Shown here one piece after another: positions 48,931 through 58,113 of a stretch of 64,000 nt of DNA. The DNA comes from Rhodococcus oryzae (GTDB taxonomy: Bacteria; Actinomycetota; Actinomycetes; Mycobacteriales; Mycobacteriaceae): NCBI RefSeq assembly GCF_005049235.1, contig NZ_SUMD01000001.1, positions 682,001 through 746,000 of the forward strand. Direction: 5' to 3'. Made by a program: the position numbers and the translations under genes. Within the stretch, counting starts at the first letter, position 1. Every line of letters starts with the position of its first letter. Below the pieces are notes generated by a model, which worked only from the letters and a program-made list of their open reading frames with translations, did no database searches and was not told the origin of the DNA.

Positions 48931-50796
48931 CTATTCGACGGTGACCGACTTCGCCAGGTTGCGCGGCTTGTCCACGTCGTAGCCGCGGGTCTGCGCGACC
49001 TCGGCCGCGAACACCTGCAGCGGGACCGTGGACAGCAGCGGCTGCAGCAGGCTCGGCGCCGCCGGGATCTCGATGAGGTGATCCGCGTGCGCGCGCACCG
49101 CCTCGTCACCCTCCTCCGCGATCACGATGGTCCGTGCGCCGCGCGCCTTGATCTCCTGGATGTTGGAGACCAGCTTCGAGTGCAGGACCGCGCGGCCCTT
49201 CGGCGACGGCATCACGACGATGACCGGAAGGCCCTCCTCGATCAGCGCGATCGGCCCGTGCTTGAGCTCGCCCGCGGCGAATCCCTCGGCATGGATGTAC
49301 GCGAGTTCCTTGAGCTTGAGCGCACCCTCGAGTGCCACCGGATACCCGACGTGACGTCCGAGGAACAGCACGGTCGGCGAGTGCGCCAGTTCCCGTGCCA
49401 GCGCCCGGACCGGTTCGACCGTCTGCAGCACCCGCGCGACCAGCTCCGGCATGGCCTCGAGGTCGCGGTACTCCCTGGCCACCTCGTCCGGGTACTTGGT
49501 ACCGCGCGCCTGCGCCAGCGCCAGCCCCACCAGATAGTTCGCGGTCACCTGCGCCAGGAACGCCTTGGTGGACGCGACACCGATCTCCGGTCCGGCCCGG
49601 GTGTAGAGCACGGCGTCGGCCTCGCGCGGGATCTGGGACCCGTTGGTGTTGCACACCGCGAGCACTCGCGCCTTCTGGTCCTTCGCGTGCCGCACCGCCT
49701 CGAGGGTGTCCGCGGTCTCACCGGACTGCGAGATCGCGACGACGAGCGTCGAGCGGTCGAGAACCGGGTCGCGGTAACGGAATTCGCTCGCCAGCTCCAC
49801 CTCGACCGGCAGCCGGGTCCAGTGCTCGATCGCGTACTTGGCGAGCAGCCCGGAGTGGTAGGCGCTGCCGCAGGCCACGACGAACACCTTGTCCACGTCG
49901 CGGAGCTCCTGATCGGAGAGCCGCTGCTCGTCGAGCACGATGCGACCGGCATCAAAGTGCCCGAGCAGGGTGTCGGCCACCGCGGCCGGTTGCTCCTCGA
50001 TCTCCTTGAGCATGAAGTAGTCGTGGCCGCCCTTCTCGGCGGCGGCGAGGTCCCAGTCGATCCGGAACGGACGCGTGGGGACGTCCTCGTTCCCGTCGAA
50101 GTCGGTCACCGTGTATCCGTCGGCGGTGATGACGACGACCTGGTCCTGACCGAGCTCGACCGCATCACGGGTGTGCTCGATGAACGCCGCGACGTCTGAT
50201 CCGAGGAAGGTCTCGCCCTCGCCGACGCCGATCACCAGCGGGGTGGACCGGCGGGCCGCGACGATGGTGTCCGGGTGGTCGGCGTGCGTGAACACCAGGG
50301 TGAACGCGCCCTCCAGACGGCGGATGACCTTCCTGGCGCTCTCGACGAAGTCTCCGGCGGTGTCACCGGAGGTGTAGGCCCGCGAGACCAGGTGCACCGC
50401 CACCTCGGTATCGGTGTCGGAGGCGAACTCGATGCCGTCGTTCTCGAGCTCGGCACGCAGCGGCGCGAAGTTCTCGATGATGCCGTTGTGCACGACAGCG
50501 ACCTTGCCCTCGGAATCCCGGTGCGGGTGCGCGTTGCGGTCGGTGGGCCTGCCGTGCGTCGCCCAGCGGGTGTGGCCCATGCCGGTGGTGCCGACAAATC
50601 GCTCGGTGCCGGTCTCCGCGAGCTCGGCCTCGAGGTTGGCCAGCCGGCCCGCCTTACGCTCGATCGCGACGCCGCCTGCACCGTCGAGGACCGCGATGCC
50701 TGCCGAGTCGTAGCCGCGATACTCCATCCGGCGCAGCGCCTCCACCACGACGTCCAGCGCCTGGCGGTGGCCGACGTATCCCACGATTCCGCACAT
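48931..50796 (-). CDS. glmS: Glutamine--fructose-6-phosphate aminotransferase (isomerizing)
   Basis: Makes glucosamine-6-phosphate, first step to UDP-GlcNAc. 621 residues. N-terminal class II glutaminase with catalytic C2 (MCGIVGYVG) and GHTRWATHG; two SIS domains (ACGSAYHSG, SQSGETADTLEA, LGRHVGYPVALEGALKLKE, here LGRHVGYPVALEG). Conserved end DKPRNLAKSVTVE. A TACCCT about 8 nt before the ATG suggests a nearly leaderless transcript; no glmS ribozyme is seen. glmM lies about 7 kb away in the window. Confidence 0.97.
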   Translation of the reverse strand: MCGIVGYVGHRQALDVVVEALRRMEYRGYDSAGIAVLDGAGGVAIERKAGRLANLEAELAETGTERFVGTTGMGHTRWATHGRPTDRNAHPHRDSEGKVAVVHNGIIENFAPLRAELENDGIEFASDTDTEVAVHLVSRAYTSGDTAGDFVESARKVIRRLEGAFTLVFTHADHPDTIVAARRSTPLVIGVGEGETFLGSDVAAFIEHTRDAVELGQDQVVVITADGYTVTDFDGNEDVPTRPFRIDWDLAAAEKGGHDYFMLKEIEEQPAAVADTLLGHFDAGRIVLDEQRLSDQELRDVDKVFVVACGSAYHSGLLAKYAIEHWTRLPVEVELASEFRYRDPVLDRSTLVVAISQSGETADTLEAVRHAKDQKARVLAVCNTNGSQIPREADAVLYTRAGPEIGVASTKAFLAQVTANYLVGLALAQARGTKYPDEVAREYRDLEAMPELVARVLQTVEPVRALARELAHSPTVLFLGRHVGYPVALEGALKLKELAYIHAEGFAAGELKHGPIALIEEGLPVIVVMPSPKGRAVLHSKLVSNIQEIKARGARTIVIAEEGDEAVRAHADHLIEIPAAPSLLQPLLSTVPLQVFAAEVAQTRGYDVDKPRNLAKSVTVE

Positions 50797-50864
50797 GGGT
50801 CACCAGGGTACTGGGCTGCCGAACCCCTGCCGACCGGGAGGGCGTGGGCGCCGGGTGACCCGGG

Positions 50865-51998
50865 TCACGGTGCCGCCGGCCCGGTGCCGAACAACGCCGT
50901 GCACACCCCGTTGTGCAGCTCGACGGCGACCTGCAGAACCCGGGACCCGCCCGCGACCGGCAGCAGCGGAGAGCTGTAGTTCGCGCAGGTCTTGTTCTTC
51001 GCGCTCGGCGCCGCCACCGGCGCCGGGATCTCGAACCAGTTGCCCGCCCCGAAGTTGTCGTTGGCGAGCAGGACCCTGCCGTTCTTCGCCGACGGCTTGC
51101 CGTCCTTGCCGACATAGGTCTGGCCGCCGAGCACCAGTCGGGTGCCGTTCGGCCCGCCGGGAACGGACTGCAGGTAGGGCGAGTGCTGGAAGTAGCTGCC
51201 GTCGGTGGTGGTCACCCGGACCCCCGGGTCGGTCGTTGCGCCCCAGTTGACGCCGTCGTGCGAGACCTTGACGTACGGGCTGCAGTACTCGGCGCCGAAG
51301 TTGCACATCTCGTAGGTCGAGGCGAACCGTCCGTCGGCCAGCCGGGTCACCACGGCCATGCCGGGACGCACGCGCTGCGGATCGCGCGCGAGGATCACCT
51401 GCTTGTCGACCCAGTCCAGGCCGTTGACGGAGGACACCCTGCTCAGCACCTGCGAGTGCCGGGGCATCTCGGTCTCGTCGGCGTAGTACAGCCACAGGGT
51501 GCCCGCCGCATCGACGACGAACTCGGGCTCCCAGACACCCTCGTGGTTCGGGGACCTGGCCGCGACGCCGAGAGGCACCCAGTCGCGGCCGCCGTTCCAG
51601 CTCGCCCACACCTTGATGGCGATCCGCCGGTCGCGGCCCGCCTCGTACCCGACCGTGCCCGCCCACAGCAGCGTTCCCGGCGGCAGCAGGCCTGCCTGCT
51701 GTGGCACCTCGAAGAGGGTGCTGCAGCACAGCCCCGAGTTGGCCTCGGGATCACGGACCGCGCCGATCGGATGGAAGCTGGCGCCGTCGTCGGTGCTCTC
51801 GAGGATCGGCGAGAAGTAACCCTGCGCATCGCGGCTGGTCATCGACGCCAGGATCGTGCCCGACTGCTTGAGCCGGACCAGGCGCGGATACTCCCCCACT
51901 CCGAGCACCGAGGGACCCGGTTGCGCTACCGCGGGCGTGGGACCGGCGACCAGGAGAAACAGGAACGAGAGTGCGAGACAATATGCTGCTCTGCGCAA
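50865..51998 (-). CDS. Secreted sialidase-family (Asp-box) protein
   Basis: 377 residues with a signal peptide (RRAAYCLALSFLFLLVAG, cleavage near AVAQP). A beta-propeller is indicated by four Asp-box-like repeats: STDDGASFHP, SWNGGRDWVP, SSVNGLDWVD, SHDGVNWGA. Other conserved blocks are EPEFVVDAAGTLWLYYAD and RPGMAVVTRLADGRFASTYE. The start is a TTG at 51998. Members cleave sialic acid or other glycans, but the full catalytic set cannot be confirmed by eye. Confidence 0.8.
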   Translation of the reverse strand: MRRAAYCLALSFLFLLVAGPTPAVAQPGPSVLGVGEYPRLVRLKQSGTILASMTSRDAQGYFSPILESTDDGASFHPIGAVRDPEANSGLCCSTLFEVPQQAGLLPPGTLLWAGTVGYEAGRDRRIAIKVWASWNGGRDWVPLGVAARSPNHEGVWEPEFVVDAAGTLWLYYADETEMPRHSQVLSRVSSVNGLDWVDKQVILARDPQRVRPGMAVVTRLADGRFASTYEMCNFGAEYCSPYVKVSHDGVNWGATTDPGVRVTTTDGSYFQHSPYLQSVPGGPNGTRLVLGGQTYVGKDGKPSAKNGRVLLANDNFGAGNWFEIPAPVAAPSAKNKTCANYSSPLLPVAGGSRVLQVAVELHNGVCTALFGTGPAAP

Positions 51999-52101
51999 GG
52001 TGCACCGTCCGGATAGTCGGGAAGTCCCGCGAATTCAAACAGACCGGAACCCCCGATCGTGATGCTTTCGCGACATTCCGATTCCAGTGCACAACCGGCA
52101 G

Positions 52102-53184
52102 TTATTGTGCTGTGATATCCGGCTCGGACCTGGCCAGGAAGTCGGCTAGTGCGGGCCACATCGTGTCGCGGGCCGCGCGGCCGGTGAGCACGCCGAGGTG
52201 CCCGCCCGGGAACGCACCGAAGCGGACCGATGGCGCCCCGGTGAGCAGCTCGGTGAGGTGATGGACGGCCTTCACGGGCGCGAGCCCGTCGCCTGCGCCC
52301 GCGATGACCATGGTCGGTACGTCGATCTCGCTCAGACTCACCCGCCTGCCACCGATCTCCATGTGGCCGGTCGCGAACTCGTTCGACCGCATCACCACGT
52401 GATAGAGCTGGCCGAAGGTACGACCCGGGTACGCGTACATGCTGTTCATGAAGCGGTCCACCGCCTCGAGCTGTTCGAGGTGGTCCCGGTCGTCGAGGTT
52501 CGCGAGAACGGTGAACGGCCTGGTCAGGTACTTGTCGGCGCTCGCGGCCTTGAAACCGAGGCTGGTCAGCGGGGCCGGGATGTTCCCGAGCGCCTTGTAG
52601 AGGGGCGCGACGGTATAGGGACCGAACAGCCGGTCGAGCGGACGCAGGGTCGCGAACAACGGAACCTGCCGCAGGTCGAAGGGGCTGGCGATCGGGGTCA
52701 GCGAGGCCAACGGCAGCTCCGGATGCGCCGCGGCCGCATAGACGGCGAAGATCCCGCCCAGCGACCAGCCCGCGAGATGCACCAGCGCGCCGCCCGCGTC
52801 ATCACTGACCACCCGCACCGCATCGGGGATCACATCGTCCACCCAGTGCTGGAAGCCGCGGGTCCGGTCCTGGAAGTTCACCGGGCCGTAGTCCACGACG
52901 TACACGTCGCGGCCGGTTTCCATCAGGTACTCGACGACGCTGCAGCCACGGCGCAGGTCGAAGGCGACGGAGGTGGCCGCCAGCGGCGTGACCAACAGCA
53001 GCGGCGCGCCCGTCGCCGCACGGTCGGCGGAGCGGAACCGACGGATCGTGCGCTCGTCGGTCGAGTCGACGACCTCCGACGGTGTCGGCCGCAGGTCCGC
53101 CAGCCCGTTCGACCCGAGCCGGGCGCACACGTTCTCGAACGCGCGCGGCAGATCGCGGGGCACCGGTACCGGAATGCCAAACAC
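52102..53184 (-). CDS. PHA synthase/depolymerase-like alpha/beta hydrolase
   Basis: 360 residues related to the PhaC class III family: LLLVTPLAATSVAFDLRRG, VYVVDYGPVNFQDRTRGFQ, elbow GWSLGG, VMRSNEFATGHMEIGG and FPGGHLGVLTG with the catalytic histidine. The nucleophile is serine, not the cysteine of true PHA synthases, so it is more likely a lipase or acyltransferase. Divergent from the hydrolase at 53230. No phasin genes nearby. Confidence 0.82.
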   Translation of the reverse strand: MFGIPVPVPRDLPRAFENVCARLGSNGLADLRPTPSEVVDSTDERTIRRFRSADRAATGAPLLLVTPLAATSVAFDLRRGCSVVEYLMETGRDVYVVDYGPVNFQDRTRGFQHWVDDVIPDAVRVVSDDAGGALVHLAGWSLGGIFAVYAAAAHPELPLASLTPIASPFDLRQVPLFATLRPLDRLFGPYTVAPLYKALGNIPAPLTSLGFKAASADKYLTRPFTVLANLDDRDHLEQLEAVDRFMNSMYAYPGRTFGQLYHVVMRSNEFATGHMEIGGRRVSLSEIDVPTMVIAGAGDGLAPVKAVHHLTELLTGAPSVRFGAFPGGHLGVLTGRAARDTMWPALADFLARSEPDITAQ

Positions 53185-53229
53185 TTGTCGCTTCTCCCTC
53201 GTGGTTCTCGATCGGATACGGTCATCCTC

Positions 53230-54054
53230 GTGGCGCCGACTCCTAAGACCCTGGCCTCTCAGCTATCTAAGCGCGGTCCGCACAAGGTGCTGCGCGGCGA
53301 CCTCTCGCTCGCGGGCCAGCCCGGTGTGGTGTACACACCGGCGGAAGGCTTCTCGCTGCCCGCGGTCGCGTTCGCACACGGCTGGATGACCGGCGTCGAC
53401 CGGTACGCCCAGACCCTCACCCACCTCGCGTCCTGGGGTCTGGTCGTGGCCGCACCCGCCACCCAGCGCACGCCGGTCCCGTCACACCTGGGCCTCGCCG
53501 CGGATCTGCGGACCGCGGTAGACATCTGTGCGGGCGTGCGCCTCGGCCCCGGAAAGATCAGCGTCGACGCGACCCGGGTCGCCTACGCCGGCCACGGCAT
53601 GGGGGCGGGCGCGGCGGTGATCGCGGCCGCCCAGCACGGCCCCGCCGCGGCCGTCGCCGCACTGTTCCCGGCACCGACCTCGCCGTCGGCCGAGGAATCC
53701 GCCGCCGCACTCGCCGGTCCCGGGCTGATCATCGCGGGCGACGAGGACATCGATTCGCTGAACTGCAATGCCCGCTCGATCGCCGAGGCCTGGGGCGGTC
53801 AGGCGATCCTGCGGACGGTCGACGGCGGATCCGCCAGCGGCCTCCCCGAGGGCCGCAGGATGCTCGGCGCGCTCGGACTCGGTGGATCCGAGCGCCGGAC
53901 ACAGAAGGCAACACGCGCGCTGCTGACCGGATACCTGCTCTATCACCTGCTCGGCGAAACCCAGTACGAGCAGTTCGCACTGCCCGGCGCCCACCTCCCC
54001 GGCTCCCTGGTAGTCGAGTTGGAAGCCGATCAAACGAGCCAGCTCACCGGATAG
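53230..54054 (+). CDS. Dienelactone hydrolase-like alpha/beta hydrolase
   Basis: 274 residues. AVAFAHGWMTGVDRYAQTL with the oxyanion region, GHGMGAGAAVIAAAQHG as nucleophile-elbow equivalent (here the nucleophile position is M-G rather than the usual S, i.e. GHGMGA), and IIAGDEDIDSL. The replaced Ser raises doubt about catalysis. GTG start with TACGGT at 53217-53222 seven nt upstream, suggesting a leaderless message. Similar proteins are conserved in mycobacteria and nocardiae; the 3' end overlaps the convergent small gene. Confidence 0.78.
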   Translation: MAPTPKTLASQLSKRGPHKVLRGDLSLAGQPGVVYTPAEGFSLPAVAFAHGWMTGVDRYAQTLTHLASWGLVVAAPATQRTPVPSHLGLAADLRTAVDICAGVRLGPGKISVDATRVAYAGHGMGAGAAVIAAAQHGPAAAVAALFPAPTSPSAEESAAALAGPGLIIAGDEDIDSLNCNARSIAEAWGGQAILRTVDGGSASGLPEGRRMLGALGLGGSERRTQKATRALLTGYLLYHLLGETQYEQFALPGAHLPGSLVVELEADQTSQLTG

Positions 54055-54221
54055 CCGTCGGCCGGCTCCGTCTCCGCGGCCGGTGAGTCCACTGCCGCAG
54101 AACACAATTGACGCGAACGAGCCTCGGCCGCGAGGTTCGCGGCCGCGATGCCGACCCGGATCCGGTCGAGCGCGGCGGAATGCTCGGCGAGCACCCACTC
54201 CGCCGTGAGCCTGCTCCTCAC
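54030..54221 (-). CDS. Small hypothetical protein, last gene of the ESX-like trio
   Basis: 63 residues; no family recognised. An N-terminal helix (LTAEWVLAEHSAALDRIRVG) is followed by a second (AAANLAAEARSRQLCSAA) and a polar tail. The helix pair with a turn could be a short WXG100-like fold, but no WxG is present. The ATG overlaps the upstream stop by 4 nt, which argues for translation. Its 3' end overlaps the convergent hydrolase gene by 25 nt. Confidence 0.6.
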   Translation of the reverse strand: MRSRLTAEWVLAEHSAALDRIRVGIAAANLAAEARSRQLCSAAVDSPAAETEPADGYPVSWLV

Positions 54222-55483
54222 AGCGGACCTGCCTCGGCCAGTTCGGCCCCCGATTCCGGTGCCGGGCCGGTCGGGCTTTCGTCGACGCTGGCCGCGGGGG
54301 CCTTCGAGCCGCCGTCACGGGCCTGCCGCGGGGTCGGTGCGGTCGGCAGTGCGGGCACCGGGGGTTCGGGCGCCAGGGGTCCGGGCGCCGGCGGTTCCAA
54401 CACCGGGGATTCGGGCACCGGGCGAGCTGCCTGGTCGGCGGCGAGATCGGGGAAGGCAGGCGGTTCCGACGGTTCCGCGAGCGGCGCGGATTCGTTTGTC
54501 CGCGAATCGCATTCGCACAGGTACGGCTCACCGTCGGCGCCGATCTCGACCCGGTAGATCCTCGGCTCGCCATCCTCCCGCACCAGCCGCAGGGTCTGGC
54601 CCCCGGCGGTCTCGACGACGACCATCGTCACCGTCGGTTCAGCGGCCGCCACCTGCGCAACGGGCGACTGCGCTGGAGCCGCCGGGGTGAATCCGGCGAC
54701 GGGATCGGCCACCCGGTGGACCGCACCGAATCCGTCCGGATCGGAACCGGCGAGTTCCATTGCGTCCGAGACCAACCGGTGCGCGCCGTCGACGGCCCTC
54801 GCCGTCGCGTCGCACAGCTCGAGGACGCCTGCGAGCTGTGCGTGCACCTGCGGCACGAACACCTCCCTCAGCCACGTCGAGGCGAGGTCGACGGCGACGT
54901 CGAGAAGCCGGTCGCCGACCAGCGCCCCGGATCGCATCACGGACGGGATCATCGGGGTCAGCTCGGCGAACAGACCCGATGCCTGCCGCAACAGACCCCA
55001 CGCGTGGTCGCCGGGCTCGAGCCGCGCGACCGCGATCATCAGGTCGACCTCCGCCGCGGTGCGGCCGCCGATCTGCGTCGCGTCGAGTTCGCCCATCAGG
55101 GTGGCGTTCGCGGCGACAACCGTCGCGATGACCTCGGCGGCCGCAAGCAGGGCGGCGTGCACGCCTGCCATGGCCTCGGTGCTCGCGCGGGCGCGATCGA
55201 GGTCGGCGACGAGCGCCGCCAGCGCCGAGTCGGCAGCGGCGCCCTCCCACCCGGCCGCGAGGCCGAGGATCAGCTGCTGCTGAGCGTCGCACTGTGCGCG
55301 CATCGTGCCGACCGCGACCCCGACGACGTCCGCGTCCGCGCGCAGCGCCGCGAGATCGCTCGCGGTGCGTCCGAAGTACCTCTCGCCGAGCTGGTCGTAG
55401 TCGATCGTCGGCTCGGTCACGGCCCCCAGCCGCGGCAGGAACCGGGCGAAGTACGCCAGCTCGTCCGACGCGGCCGGATTCAC
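54218..55483 (-). CDS. WXG-motif protein with Pro-rich acidic tail, putative type VII secretion substrate
   Basis: 421 residues. The N-terminal helical part contains a WEG motif (W79-E80-G81 in GWEGAAADSALAALV) between two long helices, as in WXG100/PPE-type proteins. Another helical domain follows to about residue 250. Then comes a beta-type segment with CECDSRTNES. The last about 100 residues are a Pro/Glu-rich tail with PxPEP repeats. No signal peptide, as expected for ESX substrates. GTG start overlaps the upstream stop by 4 nt. Confidence 0.65.
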   Translation of the reverse strand: MNPAASDELAYFARFLPRLGAVTEPTIDYDQLGERYFGRTASDLAALRADADVVGVAVGTMRAQCDAQQQLILGLAAGWEGAAADSALAALVADLDRARASTEAMAGVHAALLAAAEVIATVVAANATLMGELDATQIGGRTAAEVDLMIAVARLEPGDHAWGLLRQASGLFAELTPMIPSVMRSGALVGDRLLDVAVDLASTWLREVFVPQVHAQLAGVLELCDATARAVDGAHRLVSDAMELAGSDPDGFGAVHRVADPVAGFTPAAPAQSPVAQVAAAEPTVTMVVVETAGGQTLRLVREDGEPRIYRVEIGADGEPYLCECDSRTNESAPLAEPSEPPAFPDLAADQAARPVPESPVLEPPAPGPLAPEPPVPALPTAPTPRQARDGGSKAPAASVDESPTGPAPESGAELAEAGPL

Positions 55484-55725
55484 CGGTCCGCCCCGCCGAC
55501 AGTCCCGGCGTTCTCCCGCTCCTGCCACGCATACGCGGTGATCGCCGCATCCAACCGGTGCGCGTTCGACCTCGTCGCCTCCGCCCAGGCCAGCACGGGA
55601 CCGGCGAGCCGTTCGTCACGGCTCTTTAGCGCCGCCACCGCCGCGTCCAGCGCTGCCGCGGAGGTGACGAACCCCGCCGTGACCGTTCGCAGCGCCGCCA
55701 CGTCCAGTTCGAAGCGTTCCCCCAC
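55480..55725 (-). CDS. EspC-like small protein, putative type VII secretion substrate
   Basis: 81 residues, two helices: FELDVAALRTVTAGFVTSAA and AGPVLAWAEATRSNAHRLDA, then AITAYAWQEREN. The form resembles the ESX-1 EspC family (T7SS target), with a Y-x3-E motif (Y65 to E69) after the second helix, equal to the YxxxD/E secretion signal. GTG at 55725 follows GGGGGGAG. First gene of a three-gene overlapping run. Confidence 0.7.
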   Translation of the reverse strand: MGERFELDVAALRTVTAGFVTSAAALDAAVAALKSRDERLAGPVLAWAEATRSNAHRLDAAITAYAWQERENAGTVGGADR

Positions 55726-55801
55726 CACGACTCCCCCCGCCGAATACACCTGTCAGGAGTACAGACGCAGCCGAGGTCCGTTCGGTTCCCTCCCGGTGAC
55801 C

Positions 55802-57637
55802 CTAGAAGGCCTCTTCCTCCAGCTCCATGATCTCGTTGTCGATCGTCTCGAGGATCACCTTCGTCGCGGCCAGGTGCGGCAGCACGTTCTTGGCGAAGAA
55901 CGACGCGACCGCGACCTTGCCGCGATAGAACGACCGGTCCTTGGCCGGTGCATCGCCGTCGAGGGCGGCCAGCGCCACCTCGGCCTGCGCCAGCAGACGC
56001 CACGCGATGAGCAGGTCTCCCACGGCGTACAGGAAGCGCACCGAGCCGAGTCCGACCTTGTACAGCTCGGACGGCTGCTGCTGGGAGGCCATCAGGTATC
56101 CGGTCAGGATCCCCGCCATCTCCTGCACGTCGGTCAGCGCGGTCTCGAGCAGCGCCCGTTCGGTCTTGAGGCGGCCGTTGCCCGCGGCGCTGTCGATGAA
56201 CTGGTGCACCTGACCCGCCACGTGGGCGAGTGCGACCCCACGGTCGCGGGCGATCTTCCGGAAGAAGAAGTCCTGTGCCTGGATGGCCGTGGTGCCCTCG
56301 TAGAGGGTGTCGATCTTGGCATCGCGGATGTACTGCTCGATCGGGTAGTCCTGCAGGTAGCCGGAACCACCGAGGGTCTGCAGGCTCTCGGTGAGCAGCT
56401 CGTAGGCCCGCTCGGAGCCGACCCCCTTGACGATCGGCAGCAGCAGATCGTTCACCCGCTCGGCGAGCTCGGCGTCGGCACCGGACACCAGCTCGGCGAC
56501 ATCGGCGTTCTGATGCGCCGCCGTGTAGAGGTACACGGCGCGCAGGCCCTCCGCGTACGCCTTCTGCATCGCCAGGCTGCGGCGCACGTCGGGATGGTGG
56601 GTGATGGTCACCCGGGGTGCGGACTTGTCCGTCATCTCCGTGAGGTCCGCGCCCTGCACGCGCTCCTTGGCATAGGCCAGGGCGTTCAGGTATCCGGTGG
56701 ACAGCGTCCCGGCGGCCTTGGTGCCCACCATCATTCGAGCGTTCTCGATCACCTGGAACATCTGGGCGATGCCGTTGTGTACGTCGCCGACGAGCCAGCC
56801 GACGGCCGGTACACCGGCGGCTCCGAAGGTCAGCTCGCACGTGGGTGAGGACTTGATGCCCATCTTGTGCTCGACACCGGTGACGTACACGCCGTTGCGC
56901 TCGCCGAGTTCGAGGGTGTCCGGATCGAAATGGGTCTTCGGGACGTAGAACAGGCTCAGGCCCTTGGTCCCCGGGCCCGCGCCCTCGGGACGGGCCAGCA
57001 CCAGATGGAACAGGTTCTCGGCGGTGTCCCCGACGTCGCCGCCGGAGATGAACCGCTTGACGCCCTCGATGTGCCAGGTGCCGTCGGCCTGCTGGATCGC
57101 CTTCGTGCGGCCCGCACCGACGTCGGATCCGGCGTCCGGTTCGGTCAGCACCATGGTGCCCGCCCACCCACGCTCGAATCCGGCCTTGGCCCAGTGCTTC
57201 TGCTGTTCGGTCCCGACGGTGTAGAGCACGCTGGCCATCAACGGCCCCATGTTGAAGAAGCTCGCCGACCCGTTCGCGGCGACCAGCATCTCGCCGATCG
57301 CCCAGACCAGCGGGGCCGGAGCGGGCACACCTCCCATGCCCTCGGGCAGGCCGAGGCGTGACCACCCGGCCTCGTTCACCGCCTCGACGGTCTTGCGCAG
57401 TGGATCGGGGACGACGATCGCGTGATTCTGGGCGTCGAACTCGACGGGATGGCGATCCGCGTCGGCGAAGGACGCGGCGACCGGCCCCTCTGCCAGCCTC
57501 GCGACCTCCGCGAGGATGTTTCGCACGGTGTCGGCGTCGAGGTCGCCGTAGGCACCACCGTCGAGCAGCTTTCCGATCCCGAGCACCTCGAACAGGTTGA
57601 ACTCAATATCGCGCACGTTGCTCTTGTAGTGACCCAT
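55802..57637 (-). CDS. Acyl-CoA dehydrogenase, FadE5-like
   Basis: 611 residues, the same length as M. tuberculosis FadE5, and with its typical start [19 protein letters not shown] and end [14 protein letters not shown] and substrate motifs: [29 protein letters not shown], and the C-terminal [19 protein letters not shown]. FadE5 accepts acyl-CoAs from medium to long chain and feeds beta-oxidation. Transcribed alone; no partner fad gene adjoins. Confidence 0.92.
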   Translation of the reverse strand: MGHYKSNVRDIEFNLFEVLGIGKLLDGGAYGDLDADTVRNILAEVARLAEGPVAASFADADRHPVEFDAQNHAIVVPDPLRKTVEAVNEAGWSRLGLPEGMGGVPAPAPLVWAIGEMLVAANGSASFFNMGPLMASVLYTVGTEQQKHWAKAGFERGWAGTMVLTEPDAGSDVGAGRTKAIQQADGTWHIEGVKRFISGGDVGDTAENLFHLVLARPEGAGPGTKGLSLFYVPKTHFDPDTLELGERNGVYVTGVEHKMGIKSSPTCELTFGAAGVPAVGWLVGDVHNGIAQMFQVIENARMMVGTKAAGTLSTGYLNALAYAKERVQGADLTEMTDKSAPRVTITHHPDVRRSLAMQKAYAEGLRAVYLYTAAHQNADVAELVSGADAELAERVNDLLLPIVKGVGSERAYELLTESLQTLGGSGYLQDYPIEQYIRDAKIDTLYEGTTAIQAQDFFFRKIARDRGVALAHVAGQVHQFIDSAAGNGRLKTERALLETALTDVQEMAGILTGYLMASQQQPSELYKVGLGSVRFLYAVGDLLIAWRLLAQAEVALAALDGDAPAKDRSFYRGKVAVASFFAKNVLPHLAATKVILETIDNEIMELEEEAF

Positions 57638-57724
57638 CTCGCCGAACCCTCCCTAGTCGTCGATTCGCAAAGAAGCCTGCCCGACAAGAGATTCAGTACG
57701 CAACCGTAGGTAGCGGGACGCCCC

Positions 57725-57928
57725 TCAGAACTCGCTCTTCGGGATGAAGATCCACATCGCCAGGTAGATGAGGAACTGCGGGCCCGGCAGCAGGCAGGAG
57801 GCGACGAAGAGTGCTCGCACCAGCCACGGCTTCCAGCCGAGGTACTGGGCGAGGCCGGCGCAGACGCCGCCGAAGATGTTCCCGGTACGGGCACGGGTCA
57901 GGCGACGGCTGGTGGTCTGGGTGGTCAT
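57725..57928 (-). CDS. PspC-domain small membrane protein (third copy)
   Basis: 67 residues that are little more than a PspC domain: NIFGGVCAGLAQYLGWKPW, then a helix LIYLAMWIFIPK. Two helices. Phage-shock/envelope-stress family. It lacks the 18-bp site at the distance found for the other two PspC genes; only a weak half-match lies farther upstream (58029-58046). Confidence 0.88.
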   Translation of the reverse strand: MTTQTTSRRLTRARTGNIFGGVCAGLAQYLGWKPWLVRALFVASCLLPGPQFLIYLAMWIFIPKSEF

Positions 57929-58058
57929 GGTGCTCCCTTTCGTCGGACGGTGCAGCGGCTCGCTGCGTTGTCCTCCACTATTCGGGAGTCGATGTCCTCA
58001 CCGCATCGCGCTGAGGGTTGATTTCGGCCTCGGGGTATCCCCTTGGAGGATGAGTCGA

Positions 58059-58080
58059 AACCCCGGGCCGTTTCGGGGTT
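58059..58080 (-). terminator. Possible terminator of glmM
   Basis: AACCCCG (58059-58065) and CGGGGTT (58074-58080) form a 7-bp stem with an 8-nt loop, 34 nt beyond the glmM stop. Short, no U-tract; weak evidence. Confidence 0.45.
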
Positions 58081-58113
58081 CACCCCCAGTCCGCGACCGC
58101 GGGGGCTGCGCCC

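Noticed and set aside
50797-50864. Search for a glmS ribozyme or riboswitch upstream of glmS
   Set aside because: The gap is short, shows no ribozyme core, and a -10 close to the ATG suggests almost no leader.
58029-58046. CTCGGGGTATCCCCTTGG as a fourth site of the PspC regulon
   Set aside because: Only one half matches, and the distance to the PspC start (about 110 nt from the centre) breaks the 44.5-nt rule of the other three.
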